DNA of 64,000 nucleotides from a virus. The notes beneath the pieces are model-generated. The model was not told the origin of the DNA. It did not search any database and saw only the letters and a list, made by a program, of their open reading frames with translations. The translations under genes and the position numbers were made by a program. Below are positions 33,053-41,546 of this stretch, one piece after another. Positions within the stretch are counted from its first letter, which is position 1. Every line of letters starts with the position of its first letter. Location of the stretch: the IMG/VR virus record IMGVR_UViG_3300031111_000012, positions 1 to 64,000 of that record, one strand, 5' to 3'.

Positions 33053-34243
33053 TTAGCTATTAACCCAACGTTGCAGGCCGATGGTGAACCCGAAGGTTGC
33101 ATGCATGTAGGCCGTGAAGTCGAACGCCGCTACCACGTCCTGACCTTGGCCACCACCCAGCACACGACCACCGGTGTACTTCAGCTGAGGCAGAACCACG
33201 GAATACCCACCGGAGTTGCCATCACCAAAGGTGTAGGTAAGCGTGGAGGCCAGGTCGGCCAGGAACCGGGTGTAGATGTCCCAGTCAGCGAAGTACATGG
33301 TAACGGTACCATTGACGTTGATCTGACCCTTGCCCACACCTGCAGGAACCGGGCTGCATGCCTGGGGCCGCAACCGCATGTTGTTGGCGACATTGAGTGT
33401 CAGGTCAGTGACGATGGGATCGTTGGTTGCGTTGTGCTCCCTGATCTGGCCGTTGCAGTTTACCGCGTCGATCTTCTCCACCGGGGTGTAACTGTTGATC
33501 GACCCATGGTCACTGCTGAGCGCTACAGAACCACCCATCAGGCCGAAGTTGATTCCGATCATCTCTTCCGCAGCCAAACCGATACGCATGGTGTTTACCA
33601 CGTTGCCGGTCAGGAGCATGTACTTCAGTGCCGCCGCACCATCAGTGAATTCCTTCTCGATGGCAAAGCTGCGGATGACCTGACCATTGATGATGGAGGA
33701 ACACTCGGTGACAACATCGGTACCCGATTCATCTGCCAGGCCAGTGGTATCAACCGTTACAGTATTCGCGCCCACCGCGGTTACCAGGTGGAAGCCATTG
33801 TTCCCTGCGTTGGAGAAACCTGCAGTACGAATCATCCGACCTGCAGTAATGCCGGAAGGGCGGCCACCAGCATAGGTAAAGGTTTTGGTTGAAGCGACTA
33901 CGGTGATGTCATCCGTGTCCGTCGGAGGAGTACCACCGGTAGTGCCATCGATGTTCGTCCAGTCACCGGAGCGCAGTGCCGCTTGGAGCAGTTTGTCGTA
34001 GGTGCTGTACTCGAGTTGCCCATCGAGGGCGCCTCCCGAGGATTTGCTGCGCAGCTTGAGCGAAGGAATCTGACCATCGTTGCGCATATCCCCGGAGGTA
34101 TTGTGCGCAACATTGGGAGCCAGGCCTTCGCTGTTTACAGGCAGTTCATCATAGGCGCCACCAGGCGCGGTATCCCACTCAGACTCCTCAGCAAACAGAG
34201 TTCGGAAGCCCGCGGTGTCGTGCAAAGTTGAATAGTCAGGCAT
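33053..34243 (-). CDS. Major tail tube protein
   Basis: A 396-residue protein. The start (YSTLHDTAGFRTLFAEESEWDTAPGG) and the later IPSLKLRSKSSGG are typical of a family of siphovirus tail tube subunits. C-ending codons dominate, as in the coat gene, pointing to high expression. The ATG at 34243 follows AAGGAGG. It sits between the tail terminator and G/GT genes. Confidence 0.85.
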   Translation of the reverse strand: MPDYSTLHDTAGFRTLFAEESEWDTAPGGAYDELPVNSEGLAPNVAHNTSGDMRNDGQIPSLKLRSKSSGGALDGQLEYSTYDKLLQAALRSGDWTNIDGTTGGTPPTDTDDITVVASTKTFTYAGGRPSGITAGRMIRTAGFSNAGNNGFHLVTAVGANTVTVDTTGLADESGTDVVTECSSIINGQVIRSFAIEKEFTDGAAALKYMLLTGNVVNTMRIGLAAEEMIGINFGLMGGSVALSSDHGSINSYTPVEKIDAVNCNGQIREHNATNDPIVTDLTLNVANNMRLRPQACSPVPAGVGKGQINVNGTVTMYFADWDIYTRFLADLASTLTYTFGDGNSGGYSVVLPQLKYTGGRVLGGGQGQDVVAAFDFTAYMHATFGFTIGLQRWVNS

Positions 34244-34254
34244 GGTTTGCCTCC

Positions 34255-34686
34255 TTAGTAATAGCCGAACCAAACAAAGGGAGTACGAACCTGTATGCCG
34301 TACCACCCATTCTCTTCTCCAATATCCGACACCGCCGGAACTCGTAACCGGAGGGCTGAACCCCCAAGGTTTACATAGCGGAGGATATCCGCTACTTGAT
34401 CTGCAAAGGTTCGGACAGCAGCGGTGCCTTCACCTTTCCTAACGAAAACGTTTACGTAAAGTACCCCGGTTCCTTTGGACAGCCGGGTACCAACCGCTCC
34501 TGAACTCTGCTGAGTTTCCCCTCCTTCTGCGATATGACACTCCGCGTACATACCAGAGGTTTCCTCAACCTTACGCAACAGTTCCTCAGTAACAGGAATG
34601 TTATCGAACACCTTAAGCACTTCCGAGGAAGGCCAGTTGGTTGCAATGTGAGTTTCAATTGCAGCGCGCCGTTCCGCCGAGTTCAT
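34255..34686 (-). CDS. Tail terminator-like protein (DUF4128)
   Basis: A 143-residue protein; its size, position after the HK97-gp10-like gene and the YAECHIAEG...LSKGTGVLYVNVFV pattern fit DUF4128 tail terminators, which cap the finished tail tube and join it to the head. Confidence 0.65.
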   Translation of the reverse strand: MNSAERRAAIETHIATNWPSSEVLKVFDNIPVTEELLRKVEETSGMYAECHIAEGGETQQSSGAVGTRLSKGTGVLYVNVFVRKGEGTAAVRTFADQVADILRYVNLGGSALRLRVPAVSDIGEENGWYGIQVRTPFVWFGYY

Positions 34687-34687
34687 C

Positions 34688-35122
34688 CTAAATACTCCTG
34701 AGTACTCTTACTAGGTCGGCCTCAACCTCACCGAGGGTTACGGCAACCATGCCGTTGGGCGCTTGACCACTATGACCATTTTCCAATCGGAAAATATAGG
34801 GCAAGGGGTTGATTATGTAGATTACTGAGTATTCGCTTGCTTGTTGAATCTCAACTGAGCCCTCTAACGCTATGCGGGACGCTGCCTCCGCAGATAGGGG
34901 CGCGTTACTCAGGTCCCCGGGAGCCTCGCTATCAGCTGGAACCTTATTCACGCCTACAAGCCAGGACGCCATAGCCCTTCCAGTATCCACAGGGGTCTTT
35001 TGAACCACACCACGTAAAACCTGCAAAGCGACCCGCTTTAGTACCAGCTCTACGTTGCTGTCGATAGTTTTTGCAAACCTATTAAGGTCCGCAGTGAAAC
35101 TTGCTAGAGACCCATTACTCAT
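34688..35122 (-). CDS. HK97 gp10-like tail completion protein
   Basis: A 144-residue protein. VALQVLRGVVQKTPVDTGRAMASW is the usual signature of the HK97-gp10 family, and YIFRLENGHSGQAPNGMV its second block. It takes part in head-tail joining or tail completion. Confidence 0.82.
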   Translation of the reverse strand: MSNGSLASFTADLNRFAKTIDSNVELVLKRVALQVLRGVVQKTPVDTGRAMASWLVGVNKVPADSEAPGDLSNAPLSAEAASRIALEGSVEIQQASEYSVIYIINPLPYIFRLENGHSGQAPNGMVAVTLGEVEADLVRVLRSI

Positions 35123-35511
35123 CTGCGTATGTGTAGGGTTGCCAGCGCAGTGATAGGATCAGTTGAAGGCTTTATAACTCGCCACTCACTGCCGTCGGAG
35201 AAGGTAACCCGTACCATCCCTGGGGCAATTCCGTGACCTTGCAAAGCCGCAGTGGGGAAAATCAGCTGCTTGTCTCCCCGCTGTATCTTTTCGCCATCAA
35301 CTAAGCGCTCCTCAAACTCTACCTGCACTGCCTCCTCTACATCTACAACTACTTCGTGATCCCTGCTAACGGTCCCCGTTACCGGATCATAGTTAACCCC
35401 AACCTGAGGTTCCGAGTTAATGATAAGCCTTGCAGAAACTACCAGCTCCTGCGCCTTCAGGAAGGCAAAGGCTTGGGTTATTGCTGACTGCGCAACAGTT
35501 TTCAGGGACAT
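35119..35511 (-). CDS. Head-tail connector (neck/stopper-like) protein
   Basis: A 130-residue beta-rich protein at the usual position of a stopper or neck protein, between the adaptor and gp10-like genes. The family call rests on position and size. It overlaps the next gene by four bases. Confidence 0.55.
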   Translation of the reverse strand: MSLKTVAQSAITQAFAFLKAQELVVSARLIINSEPQVGVNYDPVTGTVSRDHEVVVDVEEAVQVEFEERLVDGEKIQRGDKQLIFPTAALQGHGIAPGMVRVTFSDGSEWRVIKPSTDPITALATLHIRR

Positions 35512-35512
35512 C

Positions 35513-36040
35513 TCAAGACCTCCCTATTTTAACCATGCCGTTAACACTCTCCGAGTGCACGCTCTCAGCATAAGGTCGAAGCATCCTTCGGATGAAGTTG
35601 GAAATGACTTCCACCTTCTCCTCACGTGCCCGATCGAACTTGAAGCTAAGTGGGCCTACCTTCATGTCCGAAATCTGATCAGCTGAGGCTTCCCCAGCTT
35701 TGGTACGATCCCGCTCCAACAAGGTCAGTGCGAGTTCACACGTTACCTTCACAATGCCCCCCGGGATTGCGTCGTTAGGTGTGAGTACCCCATCTACGTC
35801 AATGGAAGCCCGAGGCCAACCTAAAGCCTGGGTATCCGTCATGCGGTAGCTCCGCCACTCGCAATGGGAGTCAAGGATGCCGGTTGCCGTGATTAGGGCA
35901 GCTTTGCGTTCCTCATCATCGCCGGCACCATCCCAATCGTCAGAATGCAAGCGACTACCGAAATAGTAACTTGCAGTTTCCAGAGTGACGTAGGAATTGG
36001 CGTCTGCTGCGCCGGCTGTAGCTATAAGGTCAATCGCCAT
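35513..36040 (-). CDS. Head-tail adaptor, DnaT-like/gp6-like
   Basis: A 175-residue protein. NSYVTLETASYYFGSRLHSDDW and RKAALITATGILD fit the phage family named DnaT-like ssDNA-binding, which in fact are head-tail connector adaptors. It follows the capsid region. Confidence 0.7.
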   Translation of the reverse strand: MAIDLIATAGAADANSYVTLETASYYFGSRLHSDDWDGAGDDEERKAALITATGILDSHCEWRSYRMTDTQALGWPRASIDVDGVLTPNDAIPGGIVKVTCELALTLLERDRTKAGEASADQISDMKVGPLSFKFDRAREEKVEVISNFIRRMLRPYAESVHSESVNGMVKIGRS

Positions 36041-36086
36041 GCCTTGACTCCCAGTGTCTTAAGGTTGCAGGTCCGCGGTGTAGGTT

Positions 36087-36353
36087 TTACTTGTTGGAAG
36101 TTGCGCGAGTGCTGCGGCGCACGGTCTTCTTGGGTGCGGGTGCTTCCTCAGAGGCTTTCGCTTCTGCAACCTCGGCTTCCTCGCCTTCGTCTTCCTCGTC
36201 CTCGAGGATCACGCGGCCGTGAATCTTGGAGTCATAGTCGCCCTTGTTGATCAACATGGTCTGACCTTTCAGGGTGGGGTGCTTGACCCGCACCGTATCC
36301 AACTCGCCCACCTTGAAGTTGAAACCTTGCACCACACGTTTACGATCATTCAT
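36087..36353 (-). CDS. Small head-region protein with acidic stretch and basic tail
   Basis: An 88-residue protein. Residues 1-50 may form a small domain (VRVKHPTLKGQTMLINKGDYD), then a Glu-rich run and a basic end (PAPKKTVRRSTRATSNK) containing RSTR. C-ending codons, like the coat gene just upstream, suggest many copies. It could be a head decoration or accessory protein. Confidence 0.65.
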   Translation of the reverse strand: MNDRKRVVQGFNFKVGELDTVRVKHPTLKGQTMLINKGDYDSKIHGRVILEDEEDEGEEAEVAEAKASEEAPAPKKTVRRSTRATSNK

Positions 36354-36381
36354 CGTTGTATCTCCTTAATAGGATGTTTGG

Positions 36382-36416
36382 AAAAAGGCGGCAGCCCTTA
36401 GGAAGGGGGCTGCCGC
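36382..36416 (-). terminator. Terminator after the coat gene
   Basis: A 10-bp stem (GCGGCAGCCC with GGGCTGCCGC) is followed on the minus strand by CTTTTT. It would limit read-through from the coat transcript into the connector genes. Confidence 0.9.
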
Positions 36417-36463
36417 AAAACACCACCAGGACCCGCGGCGATGTTTATCAACCGCCGGTCTGG

Positions 36464-37741
36464 TTAACCTGCGGTACGGTTGGCGAGTTCAGCGCGAACC
36501 AGGGCACCACCGAAGAGGATATCGTAAGCCCAGCGGACACGCTTGTGCTGGCGGGTAACCTCCAGGCGCAGGGTCAGGCCCGAGACCGGATCGGTAGCCG
36601 ATTCGATGATGGAACCCAGACCGCCCATCTCGACATCCAGCAACGGCCGCGAAGCGAAACCAAAGGCGTCACGATGGAAGGCCAGGTTGACCACATGATC
36701 AGCCTTCTGCGTGATGGCTTCACCACCGGAAAGGGCTACCTGAAGGCCCGGCTCCACCGCCAGGGTACCAGCACCAGCACCATCGAGCGTGGCATCTGCG
36801 GTCAGGGTGTAGGTCTGCGTGTGACCGGCAAAGGTGAGAATGTCACCTTTCTTGCCGGTACCAGCAGCACCACCAGCGGTAACCGGAACCGACTTGGCAC
36901 CAGCAGCAGCCGCACCAGCAACCGGAGTACCACCCAGCGCGCCGGCGGTGTGCGTCGGAACGTCCTGATCCATCAACCAGCCGAAGCCCAGCTTCTCGGT
37001 GAGGTTACCCTCGCGGACGTCCATTGCGTTCACGGCGAAGTTGGTATCCTGGAACGGGCGCAGGTTCAAAGCGTTGGCTTCTGCGTCGGGGTCCATGACG
37101 AAGTAACGCGGACCCTTCGGAGCGAGCTGCGCGTTCAGGTTACGACGGGCCGCCGTTGCATCCGGGATACCATTCGGGTTCGTGGCGCCGACCGGAGCGA
37201 AAGGAGTGGTACCGGGAGTGCCATTGAAGCCGTAGATGCCAGTGTACAGGCTGAACAGGTACTGGTTTACCGCATTGGCGATGGCCTTCACTGCTTCCGT
37301 CATCTGGCCGGGAACGACGCCTGCCTTCGCGTTCGCCAGATCCTTGTCAGACATGAAGAACGGGGCTTCCTTCCACTGGTCCAAGGTGATCTGGGCCTTG
37401 GTCGGAGTAACGCCGGCGTCATCCGGAGCGGTACGAGCCGGGGTAACGTCCTGGGCGGCGATGGCCGAAGGGATATCGATGTTGACGGTCTCGCCCTTTT
37501 CCTTGGCGTCCTCGGAGTAACTGGAGTTGACCAGTGCCGGCATGACGCAGTTTTCACGCAGCGCCAGCAGGCCTTGGGCCAGGATCTGAGGGGTCACATT
37601 GGAAAGGTCGTTGGTGTTATCACGAACACCGATGCCGCTGTACTCACGGATGAAGAAATGCGGCATGGTAGCAGCAGCGAGGATGCCTGCAATGCCGCCG
37701 TGGGAAGCCAGGCGCACTGCCTGGGATACTTGCTTACTCAT
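36464..37741 (-). CDS. Major capsid protein (P22 coat-like)
   Basis: A 425-residue protein. NVTPQILAQGLLALRENCVMPALVNSSYS and KGETVNIDIPSA match the P22 gp5-like coat family. An inserted domain around residues 285-345 (GKKGDILTFAGHTQTYTLTADA) is in the place of the P22 I-domain. Codon choice is strongly biased to C-ending codons. AAAAGGAGG precedes the ATG. It follows the scaffold gene and ends at a strong terminator. Confidence 0.9.
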   Translation of the reverse strand: MSKQVSQAVRLASHGGIAGILAAATMPHFFIREYSGIGVRDNTNDLSNVTPQILAQGLLALRENCVMPALVNSSYSEDAKEKGETVNIDIPSAIAAQDVTPARTAPDDAGVTPTKAQITLDQWKEAPFFMSDKDLANAKAGVVPGQMTEAVKAIANAVNQYLFSLYTGIYGFNGTPGTTPFAPVGATNPNGIPDATAARRNLNAQLAPKGPRYFVMDPDAEANALNLRPFQDTNFAVNAMDVREGNLTEKLGFGWLMDQDVPTHTAGALGGTPVAGAAAAGAKSVPVTAGGAAGTGKKGDILTFAGHTQTYTLTADATLDGAGAGTLAVEPGLQVALSGGEAITQKADHVVNLAFHRDAFGFASRPLLDVEMGGLGSIIESATDPVSGLTLRLEVTRQHKRVRWAYDILFGGALVRAELANRTAG

Positions 37742-37889
37742 GAGAGCCTCCTTTTAGGTGCAAGTGTCGGAACATTAAACGATGTGTTTAAGTTGGGCTT
37801 ATGCCCTGCCTCTTACGAAGCACAACCTCCGACACCGCCGAAGGTCTTCTTGGTGGGCTTCCTATCCCTAGCCTGCAGAAGTTGCAGGT

Positions 37890-38666
37890 TTACGAAACCA
37901 CGTTGACTTTGCCTGCGGCAACGTCCTCCAGGTTTGAGCCGATCTGGTTGCGGCCAATGGTACCCTTTGACTGGCTACCACTGTCACCACGGTCCTGATT
38001 GTTGGCGCCCCCACCGGAGGAGCCCTCGAAAAGGTGTGGTGCATCCTGCTTGAGAGACTCCGCCCACTCTTCCATGGTGAGCGGATTGGATCCGTCGGCT
38101 CCGTACTTAACCTTGTCGCCTTCCATTGCAATCAGGTTCCCGTCCTCGTCGACGGTCCAGGTTTCGTGGGCGCGGCGCTTGATATCCGCCAGGGCGCCTT
38201 TTGCAGGAACACCGATGTTGGTGACCACTTCTGCGATACGGCTATCCACCGAAGTGGTGCGGATGGTATTGAAGCGCTTGTCGGCCAGTTCCTTGAACTT
38301 GTCACGATCCTGGGTCACCGCGGCAAGGCGACCTTCAAAGTCCTGGCGCATGCGCTCGGTACGGTTGGCAAGCAGTTCATCTACTTTGCCCTCATCGATC
38401 AGCTGCTTGTCCTTCAGCTGTTCGAGTTCTTCGAGGGCGGCGCGGGCCTTCTTGGGGTCGATGTCCTTGTACTGGTTAACGGTTCCTTCCAGTTCCTGCA
38501 CTTTCTGCTGCAGTTGGATGTTGTTGGTTCGGAACTCCTTCAAACGATCCCTGGAGTCATCGTCGGTGTCCAGCAGGTAGTTGCCGCTGCCGTCCTGCTT
38601 GTAATGCGCCTTGAACGCATCCTCCAGTTCGTCGAACTCGTTCGCAGTAAGTTTGAATTTCAGCAT
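37890..38666 (-). CDS. Capsid scaffolding protein
   Basis: A 258-residue acidic protein. A long coiled coil spans about 40-140 (NNIQLQQKVQELEGTVNQY, ARAALEELEQLKDKQ), followed by a Gly/Ser/Asn-rich C-terminal part. It precedes the coat gene, the usual place of scaffolds. The ATG at 38666 follows GGAGG. A good promoter lies just upstream. Confidence 0.85.
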   Translation of the reverse strand: MLKFKLTANEFDELEDAFKAHYKQDGSGNYLLDTDDDSRDRLKEFRTNNIQLQQKVQELEGTVNQYKDIDPKKARAALEELEQLKDKQLIDEGKVDELLANRTERMRQDFEGRLAAVTQDRDKFKELADKRFNTIRTTSVDSRIAEVVTNIGVPAKGALADIKRRAHETWTVDEDGNLIAMEGDKVKYGADGSNPLTMEEWAESLKQDAPHLFEGSSGGGANNQDRGDSGSQSKGTIGRNQIGSNLEDVAAGKVNVVS

Positions 38667-38721
38667 GATTGAGGCCTCCGGTCTCAAGTGGTTTCAATAG
38701 GAACCATGTGTTCCCACAACC

Positions 38722-38751
38722 ATAAGATTAATCGGGAGGCCTACCTGTCAA
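38722..38751 (-). promoter_or_regulatory. Promoter of the scaffold-coat unit
   Basis: On the minus strand a perfect TTGACA (38746-38751) is followed 18 bases later by TCTTAT (38722-38727; ATCTTA at 17). It lies 56 bases upstream of the scaffold start and gives the coat its own transcript, ending at 36382. Confidence 0.6.
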
Positions 38752-38830
38752 TGAACTAGTGTACCTATGTAGGTGTAGCAGTTAGGTACCTGCCACCATG
38801 GGCAGGTGTATAAAGTCGTAAAGGGAATTT

Positions 38831-39934
38831 TCAGGCGTACTTAGCCTGCAACTCAGCTACGGTAAGAGGCCTTCCTGACTGATCAAGCAGGTCTCTAAAG
38901 CTTTCCAGCTTTCCTTCCTTCCATAGTGAGTATTTGGTGGGACCTAAGGCTTCGAGTTGATCGGCTTTAGGTTGTTTGCGCAGCCACCCTTCGTAATCAA
39001 GCTTTGCACTAACTTGACCATTCATGGAGGCCTGGGTGGTTTCCCTATCCTTTACGGTGGACTTTACCTTAGGGCTAAGCTCACTCCATTCCTTGAGGAT
39101 AGGGATAATCGTGGTGCGGCATTGGAAGTGCCACGGAGGGGGTCCTGGATAAGATTCCGAGGTGTTGGTTTCAGGCATCGGCTTACCATCCATGGTCCAC
39201 TGGTTACCACTTCTACCCTTGCAGGTATCTGAGGTCCTTAGATCAAGGGTTACCAACGCTCCTCTGCCTTTTACTACTTGTGAGTTTTCAGCTAACAGCC
39301 TATCCCTGGCGTTGTTCGAGATTGTTTGCGCAGCAGTGCGCACCAAGGCAGTTGCCTCTCTGGTGGTTGTTTGCATTACACCGCCATAGTAACCACCGGG
39401 CCCAGCTCTACCTCGAATACGCCTAACCATGTCGCCAACAGTTTCACCCGCAAACATGCCTTTCCGAATTTCATCGGATACACGCAGGACAGTGTTTGAG
39501 GATAAGCGGCTGAACCATTCGGACAGCTGACTACCTTGGATGAAGGAGGTCCTTGCAATCTCAGAAGCAAGGGTACGAGTTATACCAGCGGTTGCTAGCT
39601 CCGCGTGCACAGAGCTGTTAATAGCGCCCTGCAGGAAGGAACCTTCAACTTGGGCAAGGTCGATGAGTTCCCCTGTAAGCTTCGTAGCACCCTTCTTGTA
39701 TGAGCTTGCCACCATCTCACGAGTTTGCTGTAGGAGCTTCATCAGGCGCTGGGTCCTGTAGGTTTCCTGCAGTGGGCCCGTAGGATCAATGTCCCGCAAC
39801 GCCTTAATGATGTCTTTCTCAAGGCTTTTGAGGAGTCTTCGCATATCCCTAACTAAACTTTCCTCAACACGCATAAGGTTGACGCTATGCATGGTGATTG
39901 AGTTATAGAGTGCCTCATCTGCTGGTGTTACCAT
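38831..39934 (-). CDS. Minor head protein (SPP1 gp7 / Mu F-like)
   Basis: A 367-residue protein. The C-terminal part has the head morphogenesis signature: TREATALVRTAAQTISNNARD, LVTLDLRTSDTCKGRSG and PPPWHFQCRTTIIPI. These proteins sit at the portal and act in early assembly or DNA entry. The gene follows the portal gene. Confidence 0.85.
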   Translation of the reverse strand: MVTPADEALYNSITMHSVNLMRVEESLVRDMRRLLKSLEKDIIKALRDIDPTGPLQETYRTQRLMKLLQQTREMVASSYKKGATKLTGELIDLAQVEGSFLQGAINSSVHAELATAGITRTLASEIARTSFIQGSQLSEWFSRLSSNTVLRVSDEIRKGMFAGETVGDMVRRIRGRAGPGGYYGGVMQTTTREATALVRTAAQTISNNARDRLLAENSQVVKGRGALVTLDLRTSDTCKGRSGNQWTMDGKPMPETNTSESYPGPPPWHFQCRTTIIPILKEWSELSPKVKSTVKDRETTQASMNGQVSAKLDYEGWLRKQPKADQLEALGPTKYSLWKEGKLESFRDLLDQSGRPLTVAELQAKYA

Positions 39935-39969
39935 ATTCGTTCATCCAAGGTAGGTAGAAGCTTGAAGGA

Positions 39970-41544
39970 TTACTGGTTGCCCGACTCATCCTCATCATTG
40001 CCCTCATCTTCATCCTCAGAAGCAGGGGCACCAGACATAAGCTGTAGCAAGCCCGGAATGTACTGCTTGATAAAGTCAAGCTCCTGCTCTACGGTGAGCC
40101 CCTCGGGCAGCAGTTCAGCTTTACGCAGGTTATGGAACAAGGTGGGGTAGGACAGCAACCCTTGCTGCACTGAATCCATGAGGATACGCAGAACCTCCGG
40201 GGACATATCGTGGGCACCGAAGTCCTTATTGAGGGTAACCTTAGGAGCAACGGAGCTATTCGTAGCGAGGGGCTGCATCTGGTGGGTTATATCAAGGAGG
40301 GACTGCAACGATTCCTCTAGGGCATCCGCAAGTGCAGCAGTAACGCTTTGCTCCCCCATTCCGCGCTGCTTATGAGTATCCGCGGACTCTACTGCGCGCT
40401 TAGGCTCCTCGAGCATACGCGCACCCAGTACCGCCATCTGAGACTCCTTGGATTCCAGTGCCCGCTCCAATGCACCCAAACCCTGCCCCGTATACTCGAG
40501 GAACCCGCAGGTTGCATTCGGGCTTTCTGAAACCCAGGCCTTTTGGCTGCCGATATACAGCCCCTCTCCTGAGTCTACCTTAAACCCAGCAGCCCAAGGA
40601 GTGGGCAAAGCGGTGAAGTGCCTGCCATGCTCAAGGTCGGCAGAGTTCCTGTAGTGGGAAAGGTTGACGTTAGCGATGTCGAGTACCGGGGGCTTACTGA
40701 TCGTAGACGTGTTGCCCTTAGCACCGAGGAATACGAAGGGGATACGACTTATGAAACGCCCTATCGCATTCATGTATACCTCATCCTTTACCAAGCGGAA
40801 CTTAACGTTCTTCTTGGCTGCCCCTGAGGTACCTGAGGAGCCTGAGGCTACCGGATCCTTTACTTGTTCCCAAAGAGTTTGGCTTACGTAGAACCTATCG
40901 GAATCCGACTTTGAACGGAGAAGCTCAAGAACTCGATAGTAGGTCTTCTCCTCGTGAGTGAACCCATCGTCCAGCAGTTCATCATGGGTCTCCCGAAGCA
41001 CCACCAAGGTGGTTACGTTGGGTTCCCCATCTACGGTTTCCACCCTCCAGTTGCAAACACAGGTTTCTGGGTAATGCGTCCAGTAGGGGAAGGCTGAGGC
41101 ATCAACCTCATCCGGGAAGTCAACGAGCACGCCGCCCCTGCTGGTGAGTACGATGTTATGGGCGCACACCTCCGCAAAGTTATTGAAGGACTCCTGAGTA
41201 CCACCCGCATTGGGCAGGAACTTTTCCTTTGCAGTCTCGCTGAGGGTGGAGTCAAACTCCGGATCCTTTCGGAACATGATCCCCACAAGGCCGGAAACGG
41301 TCCTGCTTGTTGCAGCATAGAAGGACGCGCGCTTCTTGTATGCCTCGTAGTCCTCCTGGCTCTGTTTGGTAAGCCGTGGCAGGTACTTGTCACCTGCAGC
41401 CTTTACCGCGTCCTCTCCTTGATCGCAGGCGCGGCACTTGGCCCACTTCTCCGTGTACTTCTTGTACTCAGGATGGGTAGCAGCAATATTTGCAGTAGTG
41501 ACAGTGCCTTTAACTCTCTTTTGATCAGCAACTCTAACAGCCAT
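39970..41544 (-). CDS. Portal protein (DUF4055-like)
   Basis: A 524-residue protein. The N-terminus (HPEYKKYTEKWAKCRACDQG, KYLPRLTKQSQEDYEAYKKRA) and its place after the large terminase fit the DUF4055 portal group. The C-terminus is very acidic. The portal forms the ring at the packaging vertex. Confidence 0.85.
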   Translation of the reverse strand: MAVRVADQKRVKGTVTTANIAATHPEYKKYTEKWAKCRACDQGEDAVKAAGDKYLPRLTKQSQEDYEAYKKRASFYAATSRTVSGLVGIMFRKDPEFDSTLSETAKEKFLPNAGGTQESFNNFAEVCAHNIVLTSRGGVLVDFPDEVDASAFPYWTHYPETCVCNWRVETVDGEPNVTTLVVLRETHDELLDDGFTHEEKTYYRVLELLRSKSDSDRFYVSQTLWEQVKDPVASGSSGTSGAAKKNVKFRLVKDEVYMNAIGRFISRIPFVFLGAKGNTSTISKPPVLDIANVNLSHYRNSADLEHGRHFTALPTPWAAGFKVDSGEGLYIGSQKAWVSESPNATCGFLEYTGQGLGALERALESKESQMAVLGARMLEEPKRAVESADTHKQRGMGEQSVTAALADALEESLQSLLDITHQMQPLATNSSVAPKVTLNKDFGAHDMSPEVLRILMDSVQQGLLSYPTLFHNLRKAELLPEGLTVEQELDFIKQYIPGLLQLMSGAPASEDEDEGNDEDESGNQ

Positions 41545-41546
41545 GA

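Noticed and set aside
37742-37889. Frameshifted C-terminal extension of the scaffold protein into the gap before the coat gene
   Set aside because: An open -1 frame exists after the stop, but there is no canonical slip heptamer and the peptide has no family support.
36356-37906. Long plus-strand frame (516 codons) antisense to the coat gene
   Set aside because: It mirrors the codon bias of the coat gene, has no ribosome binding site or recognisable domain, and would be the only large plus-strand gene.
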